Shown here: piece by piece, positions 34,190 to 45,858 of the stretch
Layout: each line of letters opens with the position of its first letter
Position numbering within the stretch: the stretch's first letter is position 1
Source: Vesta saturnalis
Taxonomy: Eukaryota > Arthropoda > Insecta > Coleoptera > Lampyridae
DNA length: 64,000 bases
NCBI GenBank assembly: GCA_036346205.1
Contig: JARFJB010001947.1
Coordinates: 815,001 to 879,000 of the forward strand
Direction of reading: 5' to 3'
Made by a program: the position numbers and the translations under genes
The notes under the pieces: generated by a model
Databases searched by the model: none
What the model saw: the letters and a program-made list of their open reading frames with translations, nothing else
Told to the model about the DNA's origin: nothing

Positions 34190-36542
34190 TTCATGAAGCA
34201 CTGTGTCCCCAAACTAAAATTGCATAAGACAGAGTACTTTGAATTAAAGCAAAGTAAGCTGTACGTAAAACTCTTGTCGAAGTGTTGTTTTGAAGTCTTC
34301 TTAATAGGAAGATTGATTTGTTAATCTTTTTCGAAACATTACTACAGTGTGACTCAAAATTTAATTTATTATCGATAAAGCATCCCAGAAGTGATGTACC
34401 ATCACCAAATACTATATTAGTATTTATTTTCGATAGGGATAACGGCACAAAGGTTGTCTTATCGTCATTCAATTTCAATTTGTTATTAATACACCACTCG
34501 TTAACAGAATTAACACTCTCCCGAGCATTGTAAAACGCAATATTAATATCAGAGCTAGTTGCAATCAGAGTTGCATCATCTGCATAAAGGATGCAGGATA
34601 TGTTAGAAGAAATTGACACGGGTAAGTCATTAATATAAATTAAAAATAGAATTGGGCCAAGAATTGAACCTTGAGGTACCCCATTGTATGGGAAGAATAC
34701 CAGATAAAACGTTGTTCAAAGTACGTGTTGATATCTTCCCTCAAGTAGGAAGCTATCAACGCCGCACTCTTATCCCCAAAATTATACACTAATTTTAGCT
34801 TACGAATCAGTGTTTCGTGTGAGACGCAATCGAACGCTTTCGAAAGGTCAATAAAGGCAGCAACCATGTGATGTCCTCTCAAAGCATTCAATGCATCATT
34901 AATAAACATTATAATTGCATCCGATGTACCTTCCTTCCGAAAACCGTACTGCTGACGATAGAAAAGATTATTAGTTTCAAAGAAATTAACTATTTGGTTA
35001 TAGATAATTTTTCAACTATTTTACTAAACACCGGTAATATAGAGATAGGTCTATAACTACCTAATTCGTTTTGGGATTCCTTTTTGAAGTACGGTAACAC
35101 TAATGCTGATTTAAGAGAATCAGGAAAACTCCTGAATTAATAATAATGTTGATCAAATATGTTAGCGGTTTAACAAGTACGTTAATATTACGCTTAATTA
35201 ACGTAGCACTAAGTCCGTAAATATCTTTCGAATTACTGTTTTTTAAGTTAATTATTACATCACGTACTTCAATTTGTGAAATAGTGTGAAATTCAAAAGT
35301 CATAGAAGTAGAAACATTAAATGTGCAATGACTGATAGGATCAACATCCGAACTGGGGAGATTAGACATTATGTCAGCTGTGACATTGGCAAAATACATA
35401 TTAAACTGGTTAGCCGATAGGTCGCAATGCGGTTCGATATGCAAATTTCTTTGAGAATTTATTATCGTCCACATTGCGCTAATCGGATTTCCAGCATTAT
35501 TAATGAATCTATCATTAGCTGCAATTTTGGCTAGTTTAATCTCTTTAGCGTAAATTGCACGAAGAGATTTTCTGATTTTATAAAGATTGTCTGTGCGGTA
35601 AATGACGTATAACTCGCAGATTAATTGTAAATTATTTCTTATTTTACGCAGTTTATTAGTAAACCATTCCCTATCAGATAAGCTATCTTTCCTTATCCGT
35701 TTGACTTCAGGAAAGCAATACAAGTAACAACTAGACACAAAATTTAGAAAATTCGAGAAGCGACCATTGCAATCATTTCCATTATTATGTTCAATGACAC
35801 TGTCCCAATCGCACTCTGATAACATGTTAAAAAATAAGTTAAATCCCATCATAGTTAGCGGACGTTGGGTTACGGAACGCAAGTATTTGTACAATGAGTT
35901 TCAAAATCATTTAACACTACATTCTGTCCTAAGTGATCGGACAAGCCAGATTCACTGATACTTGTGAAATACTTATTGGTGGAGAAATTGATAAAATATT
36001 ATCCAAACAGTTATCTCCGAGTAGCACAGAAAACAGTTTGGATGAATCCATAAGTATTAATAGATCGCAAAGTATGCGTGACTTTTATCTTTATTAAAAT
36101 GAACATTGAAATCTCCCAGGATCACAATCCTGAAATTAATCAGTTTGCCAAGCATTACCTCAACATTATCGTAGAAAAGATCAAAGTCGCCTAAAGGTGA
36201 ACGGTAAACACATATTACAGCTATGTTAAAATCAATCTGTACACTACACAATTCACAATGTAATTCGATGCTTAAGTCATTAATAAAAGATAATGGTTCA
36301 GATGTAAAGTTCGATTTACAAGATAGCTACGCCGCCATGAAACTTAGTAGTTCTACGGTAAAAGATTTCACTATCCATTCTCCAATTTGTAGACCGTCTA
36401 ACTGTTCAGAGTTGGCAACCCAATGTTCACTTAAACAAATAATATCAAAGTTTTTATCCCTTATAAAGGCTTCTAATAAATTAACTTTATGAATCAGAGC
36501 TTGAATATTTATATGAAAATAGACAAACTCTTCCTTTTGCAC
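34190..36542 (-). pseudogene. CR1-like ORF2: endonuclease and reverse transcriptase, broken
   Basis: In transcription order: APE endonuclease pieces at 36542-36327 (FDIICLSEHWV) and 36251-36057 (ICVYRSP and ILGDFNVHF), a linker and RT N-terminus at 35894-35100, motif A at 34909-34640 (VAAFIDLSKAFDCVSHE), and motif C at 34619-34191 (ILYADDATLI), followed by thumb sequence YAILVWGHS. The motifs are intact but several frameshifts and deletions break the protein. It would have copied the LINE RNA at its target. The 3' UTR follows to the TAA tail. Confidence 0.82.
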
Positions 36543-36573
36543 ATTACTGGATGAAGTAGGTGTTAAGTGGTGG

Positions 36574-37542
36574 TCAAAGCCGTTGTTCTGCGGAAGAAAA
36601 ACGGTTGATACATGTACCTTTAGGCCAAATTGAGGGATCCATTATTTTGTCAAGAGATGTTGAGTTAACGGACACCTTAAAAGACGAGTAGTACTCAGGA
36701 TACTTCGACTCCAGCTTTTCACAAGAAACATCAGAAAAGATTGGTTGAAGATAATTTAAAATATTGGTTTCACTTGTAGACGGATCCAATTTATACACAT
36801 GTAGATGCGATCGCGAAACGGCGGCTTTAATTGCGCAGGACGCTTCTTCGACATTAATGCCAACCACGGAGGATTCAGTTTCTTATTTTCAATTTTTATG
36901 CACCGTTTTCCATTCAGCTGACCTACCATCTGCTTTATCAGAGACATTCTGCACAATACTAGCGTAAGTTGCCGTATTATTACTAGGAGCGCACTTACTA
37001 TCAGTGTTACTAAGAGATAAATTATTGTCATTGATAATTCCATTAGAGGACTTAACATCAACATCGGTTTTTTTCCCAGTAGGTTTGGCACACGTATTTA
37101 TTTGTGCATCCTTGCCATTCATACTTGATACTGGAGACGTAGAATTCGTTGTATTAACCTTATTACTATCATCAAAATGTAACTTATTTAAAAGTAATAT
37201 TTGGTTTTGAAGTGCATGAATTGTTATATCCTGATTAATGATCAGTTTGTCTTTTTCAACAATTAACTCTTTTAAAAATTTTATTTCTAATTCATACAAT
37301 TTTATTGAAGTTATATAATTGCCAACAATACCGTTATCAACAGGTTGAGCTGCGCTATCACCATCACAGCAATCCAACTGCTTATCGTCAATAAATTTAA
37401 TGTATTTAATTTGTTTCGCACATCCGGGATGAAAAACTGCATTGCATTTGATACACTTTAAATAAAATTGTGGAGTTTTATTGCATCTTTTACAATGTTT
37501 ATCAGAGCACTCGTCCGACACAACCGTACCGCCCGGCGCCAT
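36574..37542 (-). pseudogene. CR1-like ORF1 with PHD-like zinc finger
   Basis: The frame 37542-36889 starts at the first ATG of the LINE and carries a Cys/His-rich finger near its N-terminus (CKRCNKTPQFYLKCIKC, then FHPGCAKQ, residues about 17-48). A coiled-coil stretch follows (residues about 75-115) and a Ser/Asn-rich region. A frame 36867-36574 continues with HVYKLDPSTSETNILNYL, an RRM-like strand/helix pattern. One frameshift near 36880 joins them. ORF1 proteins bind LINE RNA; the PHD-like finger and coiled coil are typical of CR1-like elements. Confidence 0.72.
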
Positions 37543-37556
37543 TACTTATTTTTTAT

Positions 37557-37970
37557 AACAATCGTAAGCATAGAACTATCGGAATGAAGCCCAAAGATGT
37601 TGGTAATCATACAAAGCTAGAGGCTTACACTAACATAAAAATATTCGATAGGAATCGATATTCTGCGGGTGACATAGTACGAATCAGTAAATTTAAAAAT
37701 ATTTTCGCCAAAGGATACACACCCAATTGGTCTAGTGAACTATTTAAGATTGTGAAAGTTCGCATTACTAACCACACTACGTACATGCTGGAAGACATGA
37801 AGGGAAAGTCTGTACTGGGAGGGTTTTATGAACATGAATTACAAAAAACGAAGTATCCCAATGTATATCTAGTAGAAAAAGTGCTTCGCTCCAAGAATAA
37901 TAAGTTATCCGTAAAGTGGTGGGGATTGTATGAAAGATCACGGATCAATGAGGATGATATTGTTTTATAA
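37557..37970 (+). pseudogene. Polinton integrase, C-terminal part with chromodomain
   Basis: Directly after the LINE the integrase frame resumes with YNNRKHRTIGMKP, the segment that normally follows the DDE core, then an SH3-like basic domain (GDIVRISKFKNIFAKGY). It ends with a chromodomain-like tail (YLVEKVLRSKNN, then VKWWGLYERS). Chromodomains in integrases are thought to guide insertion to particular chromatin. The stop at 37968-37970 ends the plus-strand gene set. Only the LINE separates this part from its DDE core. Confidence 0.85.
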
Positions 37971-38106
37971 CATTTAACCTGTACTTTGTGAAACGAATTA
38001 CTTATATTAGTTATATAGTTTGTAGAAAAGGATGTAGCTCTTAGATGAATTAAAACACACACACAAAAAATAATACTATTTTATTTTTTAAATATTACAT
38101 TTATTT

Positions 38107-38296
38107 TTAGAATTTCATTATCTTATAAAGTGAACCTAAAGTATTTCTATAATCACTTAAATTACTGGATGGCCATATACCCGAATCTGGCCCACACCTC
38201 CATCCCAAGCAGGAATTTGAATTTGTTTCACCTTTATTGATGTCTAGTATCCAGTAATAAATTTTGTGGTGCTCATCGTTTTCCCACGGTTGAAAC
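38107..38296 (-). pseudogene. C-terminal part of the unknown gene downstream of polB
   Basis: Reading the minus strand, 38296-38107 encodes the end of an unrecognised protein: NYEFQPWENDEHHKIYYW, then CLGWRCGPDSGIWPSSN and a terminal LYKIMKF followed by a stop. The frame is clean over this stretch. The upstream part continues at 40627-41080 after the R1-like LINE. It is Trp/Cys/Gly-rich, perhaps a small compact domain. It converges with the integrase gene, with about 137 bp between their stops. Confidence 0.6.
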
Positions 38297-40626
38297 TCAT
38301 AGTTGCAAATGATAAAGTACAAGATAAGAAATACAGAAACTGACGGTTTCTCTGAGCCTGAGGTAAAAGAGGCAATAATAGCTGCAAAAAATGGGAAAGC
38401 GCCGGGACCAGATGGAATACAGGCGGAAGTTCTCATAGTTCTACAACAAAAACTTATACCAACTATGACGAACCTAATGAACGAATGTCTAAGACAGGGG
38501 AAAATACCATCCATCTGGAAGCAAGCTGAACTAATTGTTATATGTAAAAATAAGGAAAAAGACCAGACAAACCCCGACAATTATAGACCTATATGCCTCC
38601 TCAACACGTTGGGAAAGACATTTGAAGGACTACTAACTAAAAGAGTACAAGAACTAATGAAGGATAAAAAGCACCCAAATCAATACGGATTCAGGGAAAA
38701 CAAGTCCACTGAGGACGCGCTCAACAAGGCATTAGAACATATACAAAGTTCGAAAGACAAATATTGCCTTGCAATATTTGTAGACATAAAAGGGGACTTT
38801 AACAACTTATGGTGGACCTCACTGTTTGCAGGACTGGCTGAATTGGAATGTCCCTTAAACTTATATAAAAGTTTAAGGAACTATTGCCAGGACAGGTACG
38901 TCATAATGAACTATGAAACACATAAAGTACAAAGAGAATAACCAAGGATGCCCGCAGTCGATTTGGACCACTGTTTTGGGACATTCAAATGGACGACCTA
39001 CTGAATTTGCTCAGAGCAACAACAGAAGTATCGCTGGCTATGCATACGCCGACGATGTTCTGGTTCTTGTGACGGGCAATTCAGTTAGGAGATTCAACAA
39101 AATCTAAAATAGCTCTAGACAAAATGCACAATTGGAGCACGGAAAATAAATTGAATCTCAAAAGAAAAGACAACATATGCCCTCTAAAAGGGAGACTTAA
39201 GGAAGACTTATGATACATATGGACCAAAAGCCCATAAAAGAACCACTACGACTAAATATTTAGGAATAAACATAGACGAGAGACTAAACTTTGAAGAACA
39301 TGCAAAGCACATGCGCAAAAGCTAAAACAATAATGCATGGTAGCGAACATTGCAAAGGAATTTCAAAATACCACTGGATAGGACAAAAATATATCTGAAC
39401 GCAATACTAAACTCAATAGTGTCATATGCAGCAAGTGCATGGGCACACAGAGTCAAAATAGTTAAAATTAAACAAAAGATAAACTCAACACAAAGGGGGA
39501 TACTAATTAGACTCACGGGGACCTACAGGACAACCTCCATGGACCCTCTGGGTGTAATACTAGTATACCACTTGATACAATTTTACAAAGAGCCTCAAAC
39601 TACTGGAGGAAGAAAGATAATCAGAGAAAAGTAGAAGAATTAATTGGCATAAGAGCATACACAAAAACAGAGATAAAAGAAAGGATTATAAACATATGGC
39701 AAGATAGGTGGGATAATGGGAATACAGGAAGGAGAGTATATAACTTTATACCAAATATCAAAGAACGGTTGGGCAATAAACACATGGACCCGTCAGAGGG
39801 GTTGATACACTTCCTAACAGGACACGGCCCTTACCCTACCTATAGGAAACGAATGACACATGTAGATACAGACATCTGTATATGCAGTTGTGTCGGAACC
39901 CCGGAGCACATAATATTTGACTGCAAGGCAGATTAGGACAAACTGAGCACACATAGAAATAACATAACAGAATACAACATCAAAATCGCACTAACAAGAG
40001 AAGGTTTCGCAGCCATAAACCAACTGGCAGAAACGGCAACAAAAATCGCCAAAGAAAAATACGCGGAACTCAAGCAACAAAAAGAGAATCCAAGAATAAC
40101 GCCAACACCAACCCATGTAGACGAGCTGGAATGCCAGAAATGTAGATTTCTGAGACCAGGGAGTCAAAGACAACAAGATACAGACAATATAAATAAGAAA
40201 GATAGACAATATAATAACTAGTGTAGAAGTGAACGGACAAGTAAGTAGTATGTAGTTAGATATAAGTAGGTAGATTAGTAGATGTAGTATAGAAACTGCA
40301 TGCAAAATAAAGTAATATATAGTGCAAAAATAGAAAAGGTGCAAAATAACAGACTATAAAGTAAAAAGTAGAACAGCATGCAGGAATAGTTGAGTAAGAA
40401 TAGTAGTATTTTAGGAGCACTCGAGGGCATGCTTATAACTCGAGAGCAAAAAATGTACAATTACAAAATAGGGGCTTTTAGATAAGTAGGCAAATGTAAA
40501 CAAATAAATGGGCAAATAACGGTATGGCATATAATCACAGACACCATACCAGTAATTCAGAGGGCCACTTGTTTGGTAAACCCATTGTTTAAATGGGCGC
40601 CAACTACGTCCTTTAAAAAAAAAAAT
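38297..40626 (+). mobile_element. R1-like LINE, 5' truncated, inserted downstream of polB
   Basis: A plus-strand LINE fragment begins inside the RT (GKAPGPDGIQAEVL) and ends with an A-rich tail at 40612-40626. The order of RT motifs and the C-terminal zinc cluster is that of the R1 clade. Sequence of the interrupted Polinton gene lies on both sides. No obvious target duplication was found. The truncation of its 5' half is the usual outcome of incomplete LINE integration. Confidence 0.75.
38303..40200 (+). pseudogene. R1-like reverse transcriptase fragment
   Basis: The frame 38303-38941 covers RT fingers and palm: KAPGPDGIQAEVL, NYRPICLLNTLGKTFEGLL, NQYGFRENKSTEDAL and motif A AIFVDIKGDFNNLWW. 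Later frames hold NNQGCPQS, a scrambled motif C, thumb sequence (SYAASAWAH, about 39420) and, near 39815-39925, HGPYPTYRKRMTHVDTDICIC with TPEHIIFDC. That C-x-C...H-x4-C cluster ends R1-type proteins. Frameshifts and stops are numerous; the catalytic pair YADDV (about 39045) is still readable. It is inactive and lacks its endonuclease. Confidence 0.78.
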
Positions 40627-41080
40627 ACATTCAGTTATAATAAATACAGTGTCCTTGTCAGCAATATTTTCTAACGTAGATTTAACATTTGTTGAATCAT
40701 GAACCCTTAATAAATCGTATAGAACATTTTAAGCGGTATGTCACCAAGTACACTCATATCGTCTAAGATCCTATCTACTTTATCAAAAGTTAATGAATTG
40801 TAGCCTTTATCGGTACACAATTTCATAAAACTTTTAATGGTATCGTCTAATTTAATTTTTTTATCAAATAATGTCTTAAAAATTTCATTGGCACACTTTG
40901 AGTTTATAGCACACTAGTAAAAACGCTCATCAGGAATAACAATATATTGCAATATATTCAGTACAAATAAATAGGTTTCGGGGGAGGACTTCCCCAACAA
41001 AGAACGCTTCAGGTATTTTCTGTAGATTTTATCACTACTGTACCATAGCTCTTCCTGCAATTTGTCTTCTAGACTGTTCA
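40627..41080 (-). pseudogene. N-terminal part of the unknown gene overlapping the polB stop
   Basis: The ATG (41080-41078 on the minus strand) overlaps the polB stop in an ATGA arrangement. The frame reads a helical, charged protein: MNSLEDKLQEELWYSSDKIY, then SSPETYLFVLNILQYIV, one in-frame TAG after about 55 codons, then KCANEIFKTLFDKKIKLD and LTFDKVDRILDDMSVLGD. After a one-base deletion near 40725 it continues into the R1-like LINE junction. With the C-terminal piece at 38107-38296 the protein was about 200 residues. I do not recognise it. Overlap with polB suggests that both came from one transcript. Confidence 0.6.
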
Positions 41081-44000
41081 TAATGATAAAATTGTTTTCT
41101 GAAATAGAAGACGAATAAAATATGTAAAGTTAAATCCCCAAGGTCTAGTATCAGTGAAATTGAAATTTACTAATCGTTTATCATCACAAGGATTAAGTAC
41201 TACTTTATTCTGTTTGATTGTAAACACATCATGTCTCTTTGATCTTATCAGATGCTGATAACGCCTTATAACGTCACCATCAAACAAAACATGTTTATGA
41301 TCATTTATAGTAATCTGTTTGACGCTTGCGCGAGTAAAACCCTTTAATTTTTTTACAACTTTTTCATCAACCATGTAAGCATACATTTTTGCGCAAAGTC
41401 CTACAAATTCCAACATAATCGCGCCATGATTTTCATCTTTCATTAAGCCAGGGACTTTTTTATTTACTAATGGAATTCCAAAGATATTGTTGGGGCTATA
41501 CTCAGATGTATCGAATTTATCAATGTCCTCTTTAATGCATTCATAGATATCGGGAACTGAAAAGGCGTATATGAGGCTATCCGTATCCATGTACAAGAGC
41601 TTAGCATTATGATCAAACTTGGGTAGCGTGTAACCGTAATGAAAATTGTATAAAAAAGTTTTTGAAACGTCTAAAACACTGAATCCTTCATATATAGGTT
41701 TATTGGAATATACTTCTAGCTTATTCATTTGAATGATAAAATTTGGTTTTGCTATGTAAGCACGAGCATCATACCGGCCCTCCCATTTCGTTACTAAACG
41801 TATATCCTTATGTTTACGTACATTTTCCATCAGCTTCCCAAAAACTCTATTAATCATTAATTTATAAAAATTCTTATCAAATTCATTTTGAGATTGCTGG
41901 CGCATGGTGGTATTTAAATCGATATATTTTTTTAACCATGGGGACTGTTTAAAACGTAATATACGGTGTACTTTTACCAACTTTAATCCATATTTTAAAT
42001 ATACTTTCAAATTTCTGTAATGAATTACATAATTATGTTTAGGATACAATGTAAGCAATAATTTTTTCATTTTGGAATCAGATACGGGTGGTACCATATG
42101 TTCGGGTGCCAATGGTAGATCACTGTGACTCTCATGTAATTCTATGGGATAGTCTAAATCACACTCGACTATATAGCCAATTTCCGAATCATCGGGATGG
42201 TTTATTAAATCTAAAGTTTCAAAATTATCAACAAAATAAAATCACCAAATGGTAGAAATTCTGACATGGTGGCTCCATATAAATTATTTACGTCGTAGTA
42301 CATTAAATACACACTTTCGGAAGTGGGATCAAATTTTTCCCCATGTACTTATTGTTAGCTTTAGCATACGATTAGAACATTGAGCACACCACCTCTAATC
42401 CTCTCTCAATAAACATTCAGCATATCAATGTCTGTAAATAGTTCTAACTGTACTTGTGTAATTTTAAGCATAGCATCGAACGCCAAACCGGGGGCTGTAT
42501 AATAGTGCAGAGGATCAAGTTTGTAAGTACTTAAACAAGTTTGTCGAAAGTTTTCTAAAATGTCTGCTAACAATAGAACGTCCGTTTTTAGATACAAATC
42601 TGAGTAATCCCCTAACGATTTAATATTAAATCTGTTCCAAACATTAACTGCATGTGCAAAACTTGCATCATTGATTCCCTCATTAGTGAGATGACTGAAA
42701 AACGCTTCCTTGGGAGGGAGTCTGGTCTCGCTTAATTTTTCCCGAGAATCGAGATATTCATAAGGAGACACCTTTGAGAACTAGTAGTAGCGAAAATTCC
42801 TCGGCATTGTTACAATTAGCCTGGGTAATCATTTTTTTACTATTTTCCAAATAGTCCGACAACTTTTCAATACTACTACTCATAAATCTGAAAGAATCAA
42901 TAAATCTAAACCTAATTTTAGTGCCTTGTATTACTTTCGTGAAAGAAATATATCTTTCTTTGTTTATGGGTAGCAGTGAAATCTCACCGGGAACAGTAGT
43001 CAATTCTCTAATGAGGAAATGACTATCATAACCTGAAAAATTATAAAACACGACTGGCAGAATGTGGGAGTCTTTATAGTTTAGGTTACAATTCTGATGT
43101 GATGCTCCCCGAAATGCACCAGTAAAATGGTTATGATCCCTAATTTTTATATCGTAATCAGTAAATGGTTTTTCGCAAATGTGGAAAATCGCGGTGCTTT
43201 CAAAGTGCTCAACCTGATTGGGAGTTAAAGTATCCATAGGTATTATTTTATTGATTATTTCGGTAGTCCACTGTGCAATACTTTGAAGCTCTTTAACAAA
43301 CCATTGAATGCAATCGTTTCTTCTATAAAGTCTAAATCGTGATTAAGAATCATTGTATGAACACTTCAAGTAGTAAGCAATGCTGAAGGGTGTGTGTTTG
43401 GAGTAAAATATCGTATTATTATCTATGTCCGTTAAACTTGTACACTTTTCCAAAATACTTTCTAAATCTGCATAAATTACAAACGGCACCTTTTCCTGAA
43501 ATGTAAAATTTTGAACTGTAGAAACTTTTCTGCTTCAATGGGCAGCTTAACAGAGCATCGATTAAGTTGATGATAGTGAATGATGTGTTTTGTAGAACGT
43601 GATCTGAGAAAATGGTTTAAACATCGATAACAAATGAATTTCTTGTGCTCCTTATTCGATAGTTGTTTAGAAAAAAGAGCTGACATATTTTTAATCCACG
43701 TGAAATGTTAAACAGTATTATTTTTTGTATTAATATCGCCAGCAGCTTGATAATTAGCAGAAAGTACTAAAAGATTTATGGGTTCCCTCGCACTATTTTG
43801 ATTTTCACTTAATACAAGTGGTAATATAACTTTCCCCTGAATGCAAAACAAATTAATGGAGAGATTGTTTAACTGTTCAAATTTTTTTACATCATCTAGT
43901 ATAATAGGGAAGGGAATTGAATCATAATTCAAAACATCCTTAAAATGAGGATAACTGTAAATTCTATCTGAATGATGGTGCACGAGATATAGTGCCGATA

Positions 44001-44690
44001 CAACGACCCACAGGAAGCAAAACTCATCGTCATTTTTAACATTCACTACCGCATGCTTTACTGCTATAAAGTAGGGAACTTTAACGTAAGTTGAAAGGCC
44101 GCCCCTAAATGGGACATATCTATTAATATTCACCTTTAAATGTAATACTTCATGTAATGCCCAACCAGAATCCCTTTCGGAAAACTCCTCTAATTTTTTC
44201 TATAAATTATAATAAACGTTTTCATTATACCACTTACGTAAATTCGTCGCAATATTGATGGCATGATTTTTTATGGTAAATGTCTTCAACTCGGTAACGT
44301 GATTTTGAGGATGGACAAAATTGCAGACTAAAAGGACATTCACCTTTAGCATCGATTTCCTTAGCATTAATTTAACCTTTCGTGCAAAACTATTGTACGC
44401 ATTTTGTAAAAAAATAAGAGGGTCCTTGATGTTTGCTATATTGACTATAATTCCAGTAAGTAACCTACCATTAAAACATGAATCTAGAGAGTACCAACTT
44501 AATTTGCGTGTACGCTTTTTAGTGACATTGACAGTTCCACTACCTGTTTTCTCTGAAGCGCCCTTTAACTGTTTAACTCTTATAAGATAACACTTTAGCA
44601 ATGATAAATTACTTTCGAGTTTAAGCAAATTTTCGCATGTCTCTAAATAAATTTTATTTTGAATTATATCTTGCGATATTAGTGTTAATT
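41078..44690 (-). pseudogene. Protein-primed family B DNA polymerase (polB)
   Basis: About 3.6 kb of minus-strand coding sequence (roughly 1,200 residues) is broken into at least six frames. In order: an N-terminal region (44628-44200; 44133-43708 with DDEFCFLWVVVSALY), a Cys/His stretch (43686-43477, FICYRCLNHF), an endonuclease VII-like His/Cys cluster (RDHNHFTGAFRGASHQNCN, 43237-42758) followed by VVFYNFSGYDSHFL, and an exonuclease/thumb part (42771-42406, LYLKTDVLLLADILENFR). Then come polymerase motif A (YYDVNNLYGATM, about 42260-42310), motif B (KLMINRVFGKLMEN, about 41840) and motif C (YMDTDSL, about 41590). The enzyme copies linear DNA from a protein primer. Catalytic Asp residues are intact but the frameshifts inactivate it. 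Confidence 0.9.
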
Positions 44691-45356
44691 ATACGGATGT
44701 GCTTTACAAATTCATTTTGGTTTTCAACAATGGAATAATATTTTGTTAAATTAACAATATACTACTACTGGTATACCCTTACTAATAGTTACCTTCAAAA
44801 CTGTATCCAACACTGCAAGAAAATTGAAGCACACGCGCTGTCGATTATGTAGTAATGGAAACAAATATTATTTATTATAACTGATATGTAAAAATTAAAA
44901 TTTAAGTAACTATAGAAGTACTTTAGGTATACAATTGCAATTCTAGTCGAGTGCAATATACTGACTGGTACAAAACTGCTCTTTATCTCTTATAGTAATA
45001 TAAACCCAGAATTCAAGGTCAAAACTGCTTATAACTTGTTGCAAGAGCTTCAGTGTTTATAGACAGATGCATAGATTGCATTTTGTAGCGTTTACTGGGA
45101 ACATCTATTAACCTTGACATCAATACTGTTCTCATGACTTATGCTGCATCACCTTTGCTTGCAGAGGTCATACATTTCACTTTGTGGCGTTTACTAAGGA
45201 TATGCATTACCTTAACCTTGCTGGCATCATGAGAAATGCCTTCTCATGTCTAGATTATGCTGCATTCATTAGAGTTCGTCACCTTTGCTTACTCAGGTCA
45301 TTGTTCTAACCACTTCCACTTGTTATCAATTTTGTTAACGTTAACAGATCTATGTG
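44691..45356. other. Intergenic region between polB and the right-end genes
   Basis: Divergent spacer between polB (leftward) and the spliced gene (rightward), so promoters for both should lie here. It contains a TTCAAGGTCA box at 45012, a near match (AACCTTGACA) at 45110 and a two-copy repeat (45060-45303). No open frame is supported. Confidence 0.5.
45060..45303. repeat. Imperfect tandem duplication upstream of the spliced gene
   Basis: Two diverged copies of about 100-130 bp share TTTTGTAGCGTTTACT / TTTGTGGCGTTTACT, TATTAACCTTGAC / CCTTAACCTTGCT, CTTATGCTGCAT / ATTATGCTGCAT and TCACCTTTGCTT, and both end in AGGTCA. The repeated block sits just upstream of a TATA-containing promoter. Confidence 0.7.
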
Positions 45357-45391
45357 TATATAACGTTAAAGTTTTAATTGAATACTCATTA
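45357..45391 (+). promoter_or_regulatory. Core promoter of the spliced right-end gene
   Basis: TATATAA at 45357-45363 and TCATTA at 45386-45391 (A at 45388) are 31 bp apart, matching the insect TATA/initiator spacing. The ATG at 45409 follows 21 bp later. Confidence 0.6.
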
Positions 45392-45408
45392 ATTATTCAC
45401 CATTAGTA

Positions 45409-45845
45409 ATGGCTTCGTCCAGTAAACAATCTAAACTTTCGCTAAAAAGACAGACAAAACCTTTTGAAGAGACCATCCCCATCATCTCCATGAGCGACAG
45501 TGATGTAGAGGATGAATTTTCGAAGTATTTCAAGAGGTATGTACAATTTTAGTTAATATTATAGTTTCCTTTCATTAATTCATAGAGAATTTTTAGTACA
45601 AATAAAATTATTCATTTTTTCAGCATAACGCCAGCAACCACGGTATAGCAACACCCCCACAACCACCACCGTTGCGAAACCTGCAATATGGAGGAAAAAA
45701 TTTGGCTCTCATAGAAGGGCACCTCACACAGCAGGATGATGAGCAGGATCCACCAGATGAGCAGGATCCACCAACCCTTCAGGCCTTCAGGGAAACAAGT
45801 ATTCGGTGGTTACGAAAGCTTCACAATGACTATTTGACTCTTTGA
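45409..45845 (+). CDS. Two-exon Polinton accessory protein, 112 aa, with SUMO-interaction-like motif
   Basis: Exon 1 (45409-45536) starts at the first ATG after the promoter. A canonical donor, AAGAG|GTATGT, follows. Of two AG acceptors, the one ending at 45634 (CGCCAG|CAACC) restores an open frame to TGA 45843-45845; the nearer one at 45623 leads to a quick stop. The predicted protein is basic at the N-terminus, then has ETIPIISMSDSDVEDEF, a run of branched hydrophobics followed by Ser and acidic residues as in SUMO-interaction motifs. A Pro-rich spacer (TPPQPPPL), an acidic duplicated segment (DDEQDPPDEQDPP) and a helical end follow. No fold is recognised. Splicing is inferred from sequence. 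It is the only intact multi-exon gene seen in the element, and its control region carries a nuclear-receptor-type half-site. Confidence 0.55.
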
Positions 45846-45858
45846 ATAGGTAGTGGGG

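Larger units (their letters stand above)
33647..37556 (-). mobile_element. CR1-like LINE inserted in the integrase gene
   Basis: A minus-strand LINE with ORF1 (37542-36574), an ORF2 endonuclease-RT region (36542 to about 34190), an AT-rich 3' UTR and a (TAA)n tail (ATT/TAA units at 33649-33677 on the plus strand). Integrase sequence lies flush on both sides. ORF2 is broken into at least five frames. The PHD-like zinc finger in ORF1 plus APE endonuclease and RT fits the CR1/L2 group. No clear target duplication was found. It is nearly full length, which is unusual for this class of LINE. Confidence 0.8.
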
